Origin: Candidatus Gastranaerophilales bacterium | GTDB taxonomy: Bacteria; Cyanobacteriota; Vampirovibrionia; Gastranaerophilales; Gastranaerophilaceae | Direction of reading: 5' to 3' | DNA length: 41,645 nucleotides | Assembly: GCA_944323325.1 (NCBI GenBank) | Contig: CALUSF010000002.1 | Location: forward strand, 1 to 41,645 | Part shown: positions 16,269 to 26,469 of the stretch, piece after piece | Layout: every line of letters begins with the position of its first letter | How positions within the stretch are numbered: the first letter of the stretch is position 1 | Notes under the pieces: model-generated | Databases searched by the model: none | What the model was told of the DNA's origin: nothing | The model's input: only the letters and a program-made list of their open reading frames with translations | Program-made: the position numbers and the translations under genes

Positions 16269-18926
16269 ATGACAACGAAAACAAAGAAAGACGTTGACGC
16301 TTTAGAAAAATCTCTAAATGCATCAAATGTAGTTGAAACACTTGATCAATTAGAAGGTTTAATCTCAAGAGTTAACAAGGCTCAAAAGATTTTTGCTACT
16401 TTTTCACAGGAAAAAGTTGATGCTATCTTTAAAGCTGCAGCAGCAGCTGCAGATAAAGCCCGTATTCCGCTTGCAAGAATGGCTGTTGAAGAAACCGGAA
16501 TGGGTATTTTAGAAGATAAGATTATTAAGAATCACTTTGCTTCAGAATACATTTACAACAAACATAAAAACGCAAAAACTTGCGGAATCATTAAAGAAGA
16601 TAAAGTTAACGGAATTAAAATTGTTGCTGAACCTTTAGGTGTTTTAGCAGGTATCGTTCCTACCACAAACCCGACTTCTACTGCAATATTCAAATCATTA
16701 ATTGCTCTTAAAACAAGAAACGGTATTATCTTCTCACCGCACCCGAGAGCAAAAAAATGTACAATAGAAGCGGCTAAAATTGTTTTAGAAGCAGCTGTTA
16801 AAGCAGGCGCTCCGGAAGACATTATCGGCTGGATTGATGTTCCATCTATTGAACTTTCAAACGCTTTAATGCAGCACCCGTCAATCGCATGCATCGTTGC
16901 TACAGGCGGTCCCGGCATGGTTAAGGCAGCTTACTCTTCAGGCAACCCTGCTTTAGGTGTAGGTCCCGGTAACGTTCCGGCTGTTATTGATGAAACTGCC
17001 GATATTAAAATGGCTGTATCTTCAATTCTTATGTCAAAATCTTTCGATAACGGTATGATTTGTGCTTCAGAGCAGTCAGTTATCGTTGTTGACAGTGTTT
17101 ATGAAGAAGTTAAGAACGAATTTTTATACAGAGGTGCTTACCTTGTAAATGACGGACAAAAGCAAAAATTAATCGACCTTCCTCTTATCGATCCTAAGAG
17201 AGGAACCGCGCATCCGGATGTTGTCGGTCAAAAACCGCACAGAATCGCAGAACTTGCAGGATTTGGCAATGAAGTTCCTGAAGATGCAAAAATTCTTCTT
17301 GTTGAAAGACCGGAAGTTGATTGGGAAGATCCGTTCTCAAGAGAAAAATTATCACCGGTTCTTACAATGTACAGAGCATCCGATTTTGAAGATGCTGCCG
17401 AAAAAGCTCATCACCTTGTAATCAGAGGCGGTGCAGGCCACACTTCTGTACTTTATACCGATGAACGTAAAAAAGACAGAATCGACAGATATTCTGAAAT
17501 GATGCCTACTTGCAGAGTTTTAATCAACTCACCGTCATCACAAGGCGGTATCGGTGACTTATATAACTTTAGACTTGAACCGTCACTTTCACTCGGCTGC
17601 GGTTCTTGGGGTAAAAACGCTGTATCAGGTAACATCGGCGTTGAAAACTTATTGAACTACAAGACTGTTGCTGAAAGGAGAGAAAATATGTTATGGTTTA
17701 AGGTTCCTTCAAAAGTTTACTTCAAGAGAGGTGCTACTGATTTAGCATTAAGAGAACTTGCCGGTAAAAAACGTGCATTTATCGTAACTGACAGATTCTT
17801 ATTCAATTCAGGTGCAGTAAATACAATTACTAACGTTCTTGATGAAATTGGTATTGAACACGAAGTATTCTTTGATGTTAAACCGGATCCTACATTATCT
17901 ACAATCGATCAGGCAATGGCTATCTTAAGACCGTTTGAACCTGATGTAATCATCTCTGTCGGCGGCGGTTCTCCGATGGATGCTGCTAAGATTATGTGGT
18001 TATTGTATGAACAGCCGGATACAAACTTCGAAGATATCGCTATGAGATTTATGGATATCAGAAAGAGAATCTGCTCTATTCCTGAATTAGGAAAGAAAGC
18101 TACAATGGTTGCTATTCCGACCACATCTGGAACAGGTTCTGAAGTAACTCCGTTTGCTATTATTACAGATGATGAAACTCACGTAAAATACGCAATCGCT
18201 GATTACGCTTTGACTCCGAATATGGCAATTGTTGACCCGAACTTCGTAGACGGTATGCCTAAAGGCTTGACTTCAGCATCAGGTATCGATGCTTTAGTTC
18301 ACGCATTTGAAGCTTATGTTTCTAATATGGCAACAAACTTCACTAACTCAAATGCTTTAGAAGCTACTAAGTTAATCTTCAGATACTTAGAAAGATCATA
18401 CAGAGAAGGCGCTAATGATCCTCTTGCAAGAGAAAAAATGCACTATGCAGCTACAATTGCAGGTATGGCATTTGCTAACTCTTTCTTAGGATTGTGCCAC
18501 TCAATGGCTCACAAACTCGGTGCAATGTACCATGTACCGCACGGTGTTGCTAATGCGTTGTTATTCAGACAAATTATCAAATACAATTCATCTGATGCTC
18601 CGCACAAACAAGCAATCTTCCCGCAGTACAAGTTCCCGAATGCTAAGGCTAAATACGGCCAGATTGCTGACGAGTTGGGCTTGGGCGGAAACAACGATGA
18701 CGAAAAAGTCGAATTGCTTCTTAAAGCCGTTGACGAATTGATGGATAAGATTGAATTACCAAAATCTATCAAGGACTTCGGTGTTGATGAACAAACATTT
18801 ATGGATAACCTGGATGAACTTGTTGAATTGGCTTTCGACGACCAATGCACAGGTGCTAACCCTGCATATCCTTTGATGTCAGACATCAAGAAAATCTACA
18901 TTGATGCTTACTACGGTAATGTGTAG
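16269..18926 (+). CDS. adhE: Bifunctional acetaldehyde-CoA/alcohol dehydrogenase
   Basis: The 885-residue fusion converts acetyl-CoA to acetaldehyde and then ethanol, regenerating NAD+ in fermentation. The N-terminal half is a CoA-acylating aldehyde dehydrogenase with active-site Cys265 in [10 protein letters not shown]. The C-terminal half is an iron-dependent alcohol dehydrogenase with GGGSPMD at 565-571 and iron ligands Asp674, His678, His744 and His758. The 66- and 14-residue spacings between these histidines equal those I recall for Escherichia coli AdhE. I chose the ATG at 16269, which follows an AAAGGAG site by eight bases, over an upstream in-frame ATG at 16146 that would add 41 residues outside the family. 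The strong codon bias and good ribosome site suggest high expression. AdhE forms spirosomes in the cytoplasm. Confidence 0.97.
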   Translation: MTTKTKKDVDALEKSLNASNVVETLDQLEGLISRVNKAQKIFATFSQEKVDAIFKAAAAAADKARIPLARMAVEETGMGILEDKIIKNHFASEYIYNKHKNAKTCGIIKEDKVNGIKIVAEPLGVLAGIVPTTNPTSTAIFKSLIALKTRNGIIFSPHPRAKKCTIEAAKIVLEAAVKAGAPEDIIGWIDVPSIELSNALMQHPSIACIVATGGPGMVKAAYSSGNPALGVGPGNVPAVIDETADIKMAVSSILMSKSFDNGMICASEQSVIVVDSVYEEVKNEFLYRGAYLVNDGQKQKLIDLPLIDPKRGTAHPDVVGQKPHRIAELAGFGNEVPEDAKILLVERPEVDWEDPFSREKLSPVLTMYRASDFEDAAEKAHHLVIRGGAGHTSVLYTDERKKDRIDRYSEMMPTCRVLINSPSSQGGIGDLYNFRLEPSLSLGCGSWGKNAVSGNIGVENLLNYKTVAERRENMLWFKVPSKVYFKRGATDLALRELAGKKRAFIVTDRFLFNSGAVNTITNVLDEIGIEHEVFFDVKPDPTLSTIDQAMAILRPFEPDVIISVGGGSPMDAAKIMWLLYEQPDTNFEDIAMRFMDIRKRICSIPELGKKATMVAIPTTSGTGSEVTPFAIITDDETHVKYAIADYALTPNMAIVDPNFVDGMPKGLTSASGIDALVHAFEAYVSNMATNFTNSNALEATKLIFRYLERSYREGANDPLAREKMHYAATIAGMAFANSFLGLCHSMAHKLGAMYHVPHGVANALLFRQIIKYNSSDAPHKQAIFPQYKFPNAKAKYGQIADELGLGGNNDDEKVELLLKAVDELMDKIELPKSIKDFGVDEQTFMDNLDELVELAFDDQCTGANPAYPLMSDIKKIYIDAYYGNV

Positions 18927-18946
18927 GTTGATTTTAGAATAAAATT

Positions 18947-18983
18947 AAAGGCGGAGCCGGTTTACTGCCGGCTCCGCCTTTTT
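18947..18983 (+). terminator. Strong intrinsic terminator after adhE
   Basis: A 14-bp GC-rich stem (aaaggcggagccgg pairing with ccggctccgccttt) encloses a seven-base loop and is followed by T residues. Confidence 0.9.
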
Positions 18984-19011
18984 AATATTAATAAAAATAT
19001 CTGTTTTTTAT

Positions 19012-19057
19012 AAACTCTTGGGAACGGTTTCAGGGGTAAAAAATTTTGCTTGTAGTA
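19012..19057 (+). repeat. 46-bp dispersed inverted repeat, copy 2
   Basis: This copy matches the reverse complement of 1-46 with four mismatches. It lies between the adhE terminator and the autotransporter promoter. Outside the 46 bases the flanks of the two copies do not match. The following stretch, 19058-19199, contains no gene I can support; it is AT-rich with a short GC-richer patch. Confidence 0.75.
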
Positions 19058-19226
19058 TAAACTAAAAACTTGAAAGTATCACAGAAAGGGTTGGCTCCTA
19101 TTCCGCTCACGCATGTCATTTTTCGACTTTCCCCGCATCCTCTTCTTGTAACAAAATTTTAATAAAAACATAAAAAATTATTTTTTTGTTATACTTAAAA
19201 TGGAATTAAGAATTGGAGTTGTAATA

Positions 19227-22200
19227 ATGCAGAGAGATTTGAGAACACTGTTGTGTGTAACTGCACTAATAGGTGCAATGTCATCAGGTTTGGTTTATGC
19301 TGATAACTTAACCGTAACCGGTACGGAATCGCATACCGGTACGTATGATAGTATTACCGTAGAGTCGGCGGGGAGTCTTACGGTTGATGGCGATACGTTA
19401 ACTTCAAGCGGGGCTTTTACAAATAGCGGTAACGTAACCAATAATTATTCTATTGTTACCCAAACAATTCAGAATAATACAACCATTGAGGGAACTGGAA
19501 ACTTGACTGTAAGCGGGGATGGGCTTACGACCGGAACATCTTTAGGTGCAAACAGTAATTCTATTACACAAGGGAATATAACTCTCGGTTCTGCCGGTTC
19601 TACGGAATTGACTTTTACTAACACAGGTTCAATAACAGGAGCTATAACAAATTATACGACAATTGACGGAGCCGGTATTGCAAATATATCTGGAGGCTCA
19701 AATTCCGGAAGTATTGAACAAGATGTTATCAGTGTATCGGGCAACTACTCCAATACCGGCAGTATCGATGCAAATTCAAGTTTCTCGAATAATTCCGGAG
19801 TTACATTTACAAACGACGGCAGTTTAGATGTTACGGGAACTTTTACGAATTCCGGTACAATACAGGAAAGTGCTACGGGGAGTAATAATAGTTCACTCAG
19901 TATAAATGCAACAAACCCAAGTTCAAATTCCGGAACCATTACTCAAGATACGGTTTCAATATCAGGAGGCCAATTTACCAATAACAGCGGTGCTTCTATA
20001 ACAACGGGTACGAGTTTTTCAAATTCCGCAACAACTCTTGATAATCAGGGAACAATTACTTCCAACGGAACTTTTACAAATACGGGAAATATAACCGGCG
20101 GAACGGATGGTGCTTCAGGGACTCTGAATATTAATAACGGCGGCAGTTCTTCGGGTAATATTACACAGAATAATGTTACAATCGGTACAACCGGTCAGAC
20201 ATCATCATTTACTAATACCGGTACAATTACTTCAAACGGTACTTTTATAAACTACGCTTCAATTACAAATAATGATACGACAACAGGAGCTCTAAACATA
20301 GCAAACGGCGGTACGAACTCGGGAAATATAGAGCAGGCGGTTATTTCCGTAACAAACGGTCTTACAAATAACAGCGGTGCGACAATTACTGCAGAAACAT
20401 CTTTTTCAAATAGTACAGGCAGTACAATTTCAAATGACGGTACTATTAATGCATCCGGTACTTTTACCAATTCAGGGGCAATTCAGGAAAGTACAGTTGG
20501 CAGCGATAATAATTCTCTTGTTATAACTGCTGACAGCGGAAGTTCAAATTCCGGTACAATAGTACAAGATAATGTTTCCATTAGCGGAACCTTAGATAAT
20601 TCCGGTTCTATAGAAACTTCAGCCAGCTTTGTTAACAAAGGAACTATTACTGATAATAGTAGTTCGGGAGAAATCTCCATTGTTTCCGGTACGGGACAAA
20701 ATAATGGGGAAATTAATGTTACTGATTTTACTGTAGATAACGGTGCGGCAGTAACTAATGCCGGAACAATGACAATAACCGGTGACTTTGTAAATCAAGG
20801 TAGTGTTACTAACCAAAATAAGTTTAATATAAGCGGTGATTCGCTTTCAAATTATGGAATATTTACAAATGACGGTGCGAATGCAGAATTAAATGCAACT
20901 CAAATTGAAAATCACAACATTTACAGAGTTATTAACGGTGCAAATGATACGGTTGATAATATTGTAAATAACGGTCAAATAGATCTTAAAAATTCATCTT
21001 CTCTTACAATTGAAAATCAACAAGCCGGACTTGGCGGTACTATAAATGTTGCACAAGGAGAAAATAACCTGAGCATATCAGGTAACAGTAATGATATTGT
21101 AGGAACTTTGAATGTAGGAAACGGCGCTGATAATACAATTCTGAATTTTACCGGAGATATTGTAGATAGTGCAATTATTAATATTACAAATAAGGGAAAT
21201 TTAAATATAGAGACCGCTTCAACAGCATACTTTAATCAAGGTGATACTTACGCCGGAGATTTGACATTATCCGGCGGGAATATTACGTTTGATAACTTCT
21301 CTGCAACAACCGGTACCACATCAACCTTAAATGACGGAACACTTCCATATTATTCACAAAGCGAAGGCTCTCTGAACCTGATTAACGGTTCTGTTCTATC
21401 AACCGGAGATGCTGCAAGTATTACCGGAGGTGATATAAATGTCGACAGTTCTTCCACATTTGCGGCAACTCCCGGCGGAACAGGAGGAATTAACCATCTT
21501 GATAACTTAAATATTTCCGGTACTCTGGCTGCAATGAATTCAAGTATCGGTAACTATAACATTGATAATATGAATATCGGCGGTGCGGATGGAGCAGGAA
21601 TTCTTACTGCAAGGGATAATCAAGCGGATCTTACAATTGATGTTTACGGCAGAAGTAATGCCGCCGGAGAACACGGAACAGACAAATTTATAGGTAATGT
21701 TCTTACAACGGCGGACGGGAATGCCGGAACCATTAATATTGCGGATTGGACTCTCGGAGGCGATATTTACGGATGGGATGCACCGATTGACAGAGATATA
21801 ACTCTTGATAATATTTTCCAATATAATACTATAAGTGATACGGTATCGCTCACTGCTACAAAGAAAGAAGTTCATACTCCTATCGGCTGGTATCAGTTAA
21901 ACAATCACGGCGGAACGACCGGAACTTATACTTTAAATCTTACAAGATTTGATGCGCCGGTATACAGAGGTCAAGTAACAACTTTGGCTCAATGGATGAA
22001 CCAACTTGCAATTGACGATATGTTGTTTAATCATTCAATGCTTCTTCCGAGTTTTAAAGACGAAGACGGTGGAGTTGCATATTCCGGTATAATGGCAAAC
22101 AGATATGCAGCTACAATGCCGCAGTTCGCACCGTATCAATATTCAAGAAAAGACGGCGGGCTTTGGGTCAAAATGTACGGAACATTTGAAACTTTGCAAA

Positions 22201-22928
22201 TGAGCCAAGGTTTGAGTAATGTCGGTAACAATGCCTACGGTACATTAATCGGTGCGGATTTTGGGCTTAAAGAATTAAGAAACGGTTGGAAATTTATGCC
22301 GACAGCTTATATCGGCTATAACGGCGCGCATCAATACTGGTCAGGTGTCGGGGCTTATCAAAACGGTGGTCAGGCAGGTTTCTTAGGCACTTGGTATAAG
22401 AATAACTTTATTTTGGGAGGTTTAATATACGGCGGTGTTTATGATAACAGCCTTGATGTTGCCGGACATACGGATAATACTTTTAACTACTTTGCAGGTG
22501 CCGCAACCAAAGCTGCATACAACTGGAGATTCCACAGAGACTGGGTTTTGCAGCCGAACTTATTCTTAGCATATAATTTCTTCGGACAACAAAATTGGCA
22601 CTCAGCATACGGCCAAATGGGTATGATGTCGGGAATTTTAAACGGTATAAATTTGGCGCCCGGTTTAAACCTGATATGGGAAAAAGAAACATTCAGCATC
22701 TATGCAACTTTACAGTATATGTATAACTTAAACGGTGCTGTCGGCGGTCGTGCTGGAAATGTTGGGCTTCCTCATTTATATATGGACAGAGGATATATTC
22801 AGTACGGTCTCGGCTTTACCAAGAGATTTACTGACAGATTTTCAGGATATTTCCAAACCGTATTCAGAAATGTCGGCAGAACAGGTGTCGGCTTCCAGTT
22901 AGGGTTTAATTTATTGCTTGGTAAATAA
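19227..22928 (+). CDS. Autotransporter with repetitive passenger domain
   Basis: The 1,233-residue product has a Sec signal peptide (about 1-26, cleaving after VYA), a long passenger and a C-terminal autotransporter-type beta-barrel (about 970-1233, with GGLWVKMYG, alternating aromatic strands and a final FQLGFNLLLGK). The passenger (about 30-620) is rich in Asn, Ser, Thr and Gly. It is built of short repeats with the recurring pattern TFTNSGTI, SFSNNSG and NSGTITQDTVSISG, as expected of a parallel beta-helix displayed at the cell surface. A unit around 19839 recurs 621 bases later. Apart from the signal peptide it appears cysteine-free. I chose the ATG at 19227 because GGAG lies at 19215-19218 and the signal peptide begins there; an in-frame ATG at 19200 sits next to a TATACT box. 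No protease active site was seen, so adhesion is the likely role. Confidence 0.9.
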   Translation: MQRDLRTLLCVTALIGAMSSGLVYADNLTVTGTESHTGTYDSITVESAGSLTVDGDTLTSSGAFTNSGNVTNNYSIVTQTIQNNTTIEGTGNLTVSGDGLTTGTSLGANSNSITQGNITLGSAGSTELTFTNTGSITGAITNYTTIDGAGIANISGGSNSGSIEQDVISVSGNYSNTGSIDANSSFSNNSGVTFTNDGSLDVTGTFTNSGTIQESATGSNNSSLSINATNPSSNSGTITQDTVSISGGQFTNNSGASITTGTSFSNSATTLDNQGTITSNGTFTNTGNITGGTDGASGTLNINNGGSSSGNITQNNVTIGTTGQTSSFTNTGTITSNGTFINYASITNNDTTTGALNIANGGTNSGNIEQAVISVTNGLTNNSGATITAETSFSNSTGSTISNDGTINASGTFTNSGAIQESTVGSDNNSLVITADSGSSNSGTIVQDNVSISGTLDNSGSIETSASFVNKGTITDNSSSGEISIVSGTGQNNGEINVTDFTVDNGAAVTNAGTMTITGDFVNQGSVTNQNKFNISGDSLSNYGIFTNDGANAELNATQIENHNIYRVINGANDTVDNIVNNGQIDLKNSSSLTIENQQAGLGGTINVAQGENNLSISGNSNDIVGTLNVGNGADNTILNFTGDIVDSAIINITNKGNLNIETASTAYFNQGDTYAGDLTLSGGNITFDNFSATTGTTSTLNDGTLPYYSQSEGSLNLINGSVLSTGDAASITGGDINVDSSSTFAATPGGTGGINHLDNLNISGTLAAMNSSIGNYNIDNMNIGGADGAGILTARDNQADLTIDVYGRSNAAGEHGTDKFIGNVLTTADGNAGTINIADWTLGGDIYGWDAPIDRDITLDNIFQYNTISDTVSLTATKKEVHTPIGWYQLNNHGGTTGTYTLNLTRFDAPVYRGQVTTLAQWMNQLAIDDMLFNHSMLLPSFKDEDGGVAYSGIMANRYAATMPQFAPYQYSRKDGGLWVKMYGTFETLQMSQGLSNVGNNAYGTLIGADFGLKELRNGWKFMPTAYIGYNGAHQYWSGVGAYQNGGQAGFLGTWYKNNFILGGLIYGGVYDNSLDVAGHTDNTFNYFAGAATKAAYNWRFHRDWVLQPNLFLAYNFFGQQNWHSAYGQMGMMSGILNGINLAPGLNLIWEKETFSIYATLQYMYNLNGAVGGRAGNVGLPHLYMDRGYIQYGLGFTKRFTDRFSGYFQTVFRNVGRTGVGFQLGFNLLLGK

Positions 22929-22946
22929 AATATAAAATATAATTAT

Positions 22947-22982
22947 ACAAAGGCGGAGGGGAATTTTCTTCTCCGCCTTTGT
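22947..22982 (+). terminator. Intrinsic-terminator-like hairpin after the autotransporter
   Basis: A 12-bp stem (acaaaggcggag with ctccgcctttgt) surrounds a 12-base loop. The T-tract is short, so termination efficiency is uncertain. The arms share the aaaggcggag/ctccgccttt core with the adhE terminator. Confidence 0.65.
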
Positions 22983-23070
22983 AAATATTTGTAACAATAA
23001 TAAAATTTTTCCTAAAGTTTTATGCAAAAATACCGTTATTAGAAATATCAGTTAATAAGGAGAATTTATT

Positions 23071-26061
23071 ATGAGCGAAGTATCAGTTAGTGGAAATTCA
23101 AGCCAGGATTTATATAAATTGTGGCAGGAGAAATTAAAAGAGCAAGAAAATAAAGACTCGGAAATCAAAGCTAAAGAGGAAAATATTTCATTAAATGATG
23201 CTGATATTGAAGTTAAAACCGCTAACCAAACTCGGGCGGAGAGTGTCCTTCAGGAGGCAACAAGAAAAGTTACGACCGAAATGTCTAATTATACAAGCGC
23301 TTCTGCTGCCTGGTCAGTAGCTCAAGGAAATGTTAAGGCTCTGGCGGCACAAGTGGCTAAGGAACCGGAAAATGAAACTCTCCAGGTCCAGTATAAAAAT
23401 GCAAAATCAAACTTAGAAAAATTAGAAAAAAGTTTGAAAGAAGCAGAAGTTCGTGTGCAGCAGGCAAAAGAAAACCAAGTAAATGCCGAAAATGCTCTGG
23501 AGCAAGCTAAGACGGAATTGGCCGAAAAACAGGAGCTTAAAACAAATTTGGAAACTGAATTAGCGGAATTAAAATCTGATTTAGAGTTAATTCAGTCAGA
23601 AGCAGCCGAACTTGAGACGGAATATGAGACTCTGGCTGCGGAAGAAGCATTGGCGGCTGAAGAAGCCGAAAAATCGGGTGCTTCGAAACAGCTGACCGAG
23701 GAAGAAGCTATAGAGCAGGGTTATACAATTATAAAGACCCCTCAGCAATTGATAGCTATAGCCGAAAACTTAAGCGGCAAATATATCTTAATGAATGATA
23801 TTGATTTGGCCGGGATAGATTGGGTTCCGATTGGCAATAATGAAAATCCTTTTGCGGGAATTTTGAACGGTAACGGCTATTCGGTAAAAAACCTTACTAT
23901 TAATGTAGATGACGGAACCGATACCAACAATGTAGGTTTCTTCGGGGTTACCGATGGTGCGACAATTAGCGACATAAGTTTTGAAGATGCAAATATCACA
24001 ACTCCTGATACATATAATCAGGGCTCTGTAGGTATTGTTGCCGGTACATCTAAGGGTTCGACATTTGAAAATGTAAATGTATCGGGTGATGTAACAGGAC
24101 ACCAAAAAGTCGGCGGCGTTGTCGGTACAATAGCTGATTATGCTATAGCGGGTGATGACGGAGAGCTTATTCCGCAAAATAGTTCTTTTACCAATGTTAA
24201 TTCAAACGTAAATATTAATTCTTCATATTATGCCGGAGGTATTGTCGGATACGTTAATTCGACTTATTCTAACGATCTTGTATTTGATAATTGTTCCGCA
24301 TCCGGCAATGTAACTGTTTCTGAAAAATGTGCCGGCGGCTTCATCGGCGAAGCCGGAAGTACAATTATAACTATTAATAATTCTACAAGTAATGTTAATT
24401 TAACTTGTGATAATTCGGATAATACCAACGAGTTGACATGGCTTCAGGAAACAGCCAGAGTCGGCGGTTTTATTGGGTGTGCAAATGGTACAAATATCGC
24501 GTTCTGTAATTCTGAATATAACGGTACAATAACTGCAGACGGCGAATTCCAAGGTGATTACTACGGATATTATATGAATGATGCACATGTTACAATATTT
24601 GAATTAGAAGCCGGTTTGCCTGCTGACGATATTTTGAATATTGAAGGCGTTGACGGGATGAATGCCATTGTTGATCCCGAAACCGGAGAGACAAGATACG
24701 AAGTAACGGTAAGTACACTTACTGGACTTGATAAGCTTGTGGCGTTGATTCGTAATAATCCGAAGCTTGCAGATTTGATTACTTTTAATATCAATTTTGA
24801 TTTTGAATCAATGGATGAAGAACATGATGCGACAACGGCATACAGTCAATATGGTGTTGTTCAGCATCTCTATGAAGAGACTGATGAAAGCGGAAATAAA
24901 ACAGTTGTTAACGATGTATATGTGGATAATGAAATTGATTTGGAATCTACGTTCAACGTTGGTTTTGTTCAAGGTCAACCGCATCCTCAAACAGCTGTGT
25001 TCTATTTTCCTACAATGGTTGACGGATTGTATAAAGATAATGAAGGTAATTACTATGTAGAACGACGCGGAGAATTTATACGTGTATCTTTGGAATTTTT
25101 CTTTGAAAATCAGAGAACAGATATTACCAAGAGACTTGAAGATGATGAAGTAAGTTTCCGTAATCGTATAACAATGATGGTATATTTTTATCAGCAAAAA
25201 ATGCAGCAAGCATTAATCGCAAAATACGGACTTCCTGAGGATACAATTGCGCCGATAATTGATGAACCGGAGTATAAATATCTAAAACAACTTCTGGAGA
25301 GCGGTGCAGAATTGTCAAGTTCACAGTTGTTGGCTATAGATGTTTATGAACTTAATTACAAAATAATGGAGATTGTCGGAGAAGCTACGCATAATGAAGG
25401 CTGTGGTATGGGCGGCGATGCATCTTTTCTTGAAAAAACTACCGGTATACCGTTGACTGACGAAGACGGAAGAATAAGATATACAACTCTTAACGGGTTG
25501 GAGCTCAGACAATGTATGGACGAAGAAGGTAACTTGATGTTCGATGAAGACGGAGAGCCTTTATATGAGACTTTGGACGGTGAAGAATATTTGGGCTTGG
25601 ATGAAGTTTTTGTTGTCAGAGGTTACCCGAAAACCGATGAAGAAGGAAATATGCTCTATACTGACAGTGAAGGCAAGACTGTTATAAAAAATGAAGATGA
25701 AGACGGTAACGTAACATATAGCTACGAAGACGGAACTTCTTACGAAGGATCCGAAGAAGATTTATCACAACAGCTTGAAGAGTACAGTATTCCGGACGAG
25801 TATAAAGGTATAGAAGACCAAATGAAAGATTTACTGGACGAAATAGAAAACGGCGGAACACCTGCAGAAGCTGACAACGCTCCTGCCGGAGATGAAGTTT
25901 CTGCAGCAGTGGCGGAAGTTTCGCCAGGCGTTCAAGAAGCTAAGCTTAATGGGGCTGTACAAACAACGGTAGAAAAATTTGAATCTTTAGAAGAGCAAGA
26001 TTTAGCTGTAGCGGATGAACTGGAAGACTTGACGGATACAGACAAGAAAAAACTGCTCTAA
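23071..26061 (+). CDS. Large coiled-coil and GLUG-like repeat protein
   Basis: The 996-residue protein has no signal peptide: it starts MSEVSVSGNSSQDLYKLW. Residues about 20-210 form a highly charged Ala/Glu/Lys-rich coiled coil. From about 212 to 505 it resembles the GLUG-type beta-helix found in surface proteins, with repeated GGIVGYVNS, GGFIGEAGS and GGFIGCANG segments and an entry motif GYTIIKTPQQLIAIAENL. A unique domain (about 505-790) and an acidic C-terminal part follow; the latter contains short DEEGN or DEDG repeats at about 810-900. It has a TAAGGAGA ribosome site and a terminator after it. Such repeats normally act outside the cell, so the absent signal suggests non-classical export or an intracellular scaffold. 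The function is unknown. Confidence 0.85.
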   Translation: MSEVSVSGNSSQDLYKLWQEKLKEQENKDSEIKAKEENISLNDADIEVKTANQTRAESVLQEATRKVTTEMSNYTSASAAWSVAQGNVKALAAQVAKEPENETLQVQYKNAKSNLEKLEKSLKEAEVRVQQAKENQVNAENALEQAKTELAEKQELKTNLETELAELKSDLELIQSEAAELETEYETLAAEEALAAEEAEKSGASKQLTEEEAIEQGYTIIKTPQQLIAIAENLSGKYILMNDIDLAGIDWVPIGNNENPFAGILNGNGYSVKNLTINVDDGTDTNNVGFFGVTDGATISDISFEDANITTPDTYNQGSVGIVAGTSKGSTFENVNVSGDVTGHQKVGGVVGTIADYAIAGDDGELIPQNSSFTNVNSNVNINSSYYAGGIVGYVNSTYSNDLVFDNCSASGNVTVSEKCAGGFIGEAGSTIITINNSTSNVNLTCDNSDNTNELTWLQETARVGGFIGCANGTNIAFCNSEYNGTITADGEFQGDYYGYYMNDAHVTIFELEAGLPADDILNIEGVDGMNAIVDPETGETRYEVTVSTLTGLDKLVALIRNNPKLADLITFNINFDFESMDEEHDATTAYSQYGVVQHLYEETDESGNKTVVNDVYVDNEIDLESTFNVGFVQGQPHPQTAVFYFPTMVDGLYKDNEGNYYVERRGEFIRVSLEFFFENQRTDITKRLEDDEVSFRNRITMMVYFYQQKMQQALIAKYGLPEDTIAPIIDEPEYKYLKQLLESGAELSSSQLLAIDVYELNYKIMEIVGEATHNEGCGMGGDASFLEKTTGIPLTDEDGRIRYTTLNGLELRQCMDEEGNLMFDEDGEPLYETLDGEEYLGLDEVFVVRGYPKTDEEGNMLYTDSEGKTVIKNEDEDGNVTYSYEDGTSYEGSEEDLSQQLEEYSIPDEYKGIEDQMKDLLDEIENGGTPAEADNAPAGDEVSAAVAEVSPGVQEAKLNGAVQTTVEKFESLEEQDLAVADELEDLTDTDKKKLL

Positions 26062-26064
26062 ATC

Positions 26065-26102
26065 AAAAAGGCGCCGGATTATTAAGCCGGCGCCTTTTTT
26101 TT
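26065..26102. terminator. Bidirectional intrinsic terminator
   Basis: A 13-bp stem (aaaaaggcgccgg with ccggcgccttttt) and a nine-base loop are flanked by T-runs in both orientations. It separates the + gene ending at 26061 from the minus gene ending at 26113. Confidence 0.9.
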
Positions 26103-26112
26103 GTTTTCAGTC

Positions 26113-26469
26113 TTAACTTAATGCCAATAAAGATTTTACTGAACGGGCATTTTCTTTAACTGCTTCATCTGAGTGCATATTAATAGTATCATCCAAAATT
26201 TTTATAACTTCCGATTTATCCTTGAGTGCAAGAATTTCATTTATTGTACTCATTGCAACCGAAGGTGAAAGGTCATTTATACCTTTTCCTTGATTGATAA
26301 TAACAATTTTTAGGGAATCATGTATATTTTTTCTGACCAGAGCACGAGATGTGTATTCTCTGACTTCATTATCAGGAGAATTTGTTCCCAATTCTTCCAA
26401 AACTTCAATAGAAGCATGGTCTTGATGAGCTGCAAGAGCGTCAATAATTTCAGCAACATTCTTATTCAT
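26113..26469 (-). CDS. Small all-helical, HEAT-like protein
   Basis: The 118-residue product is predicted to be a string of helices. Paired motifs such as ASIEVLEELGTNSPDNEVREYTSRALV and AVKENARSVKSLLAL recall HEAT/ARM repeats, which bind other proteins. It has no cysteine, signal peptide or membrane segment. Its ATG overlaps the TAA of the upstream gene at 26469 (TAATG), and a strong AAAGGAGG ribosome site lies inside that gene, so the pair is translationally coupled and probably acts together. It may be a chaperone or adaptor for its partner, but that is inference. Confidence 0.7.
   Translation of the reverse strand: MNKNVAEIIDALAAHQDHASIEVLEELGTNSPDNEVREYTSRALVRKNIHDSLKIVIINQGKGINDLSPSVAMSTINEILALKDKSEVIKILDDTINMHSDEAVKENARSVKSLLALS

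Noticed and set aside
1-19057. The 46-bp copies as ends of one mobile element
   Set aside because: The 19 kb between them carries core genes such as pheT and adhE, with no transposase or integrase, so they are better seen as dispersed copies.
19300-21000. Repeat array resembling a CRISPR or satellite
   Set aside because: The repeats lie in one long open frame, vary in length and code for Asn/Ser/Thr-rich beta-helix units, so they are protein repeats.
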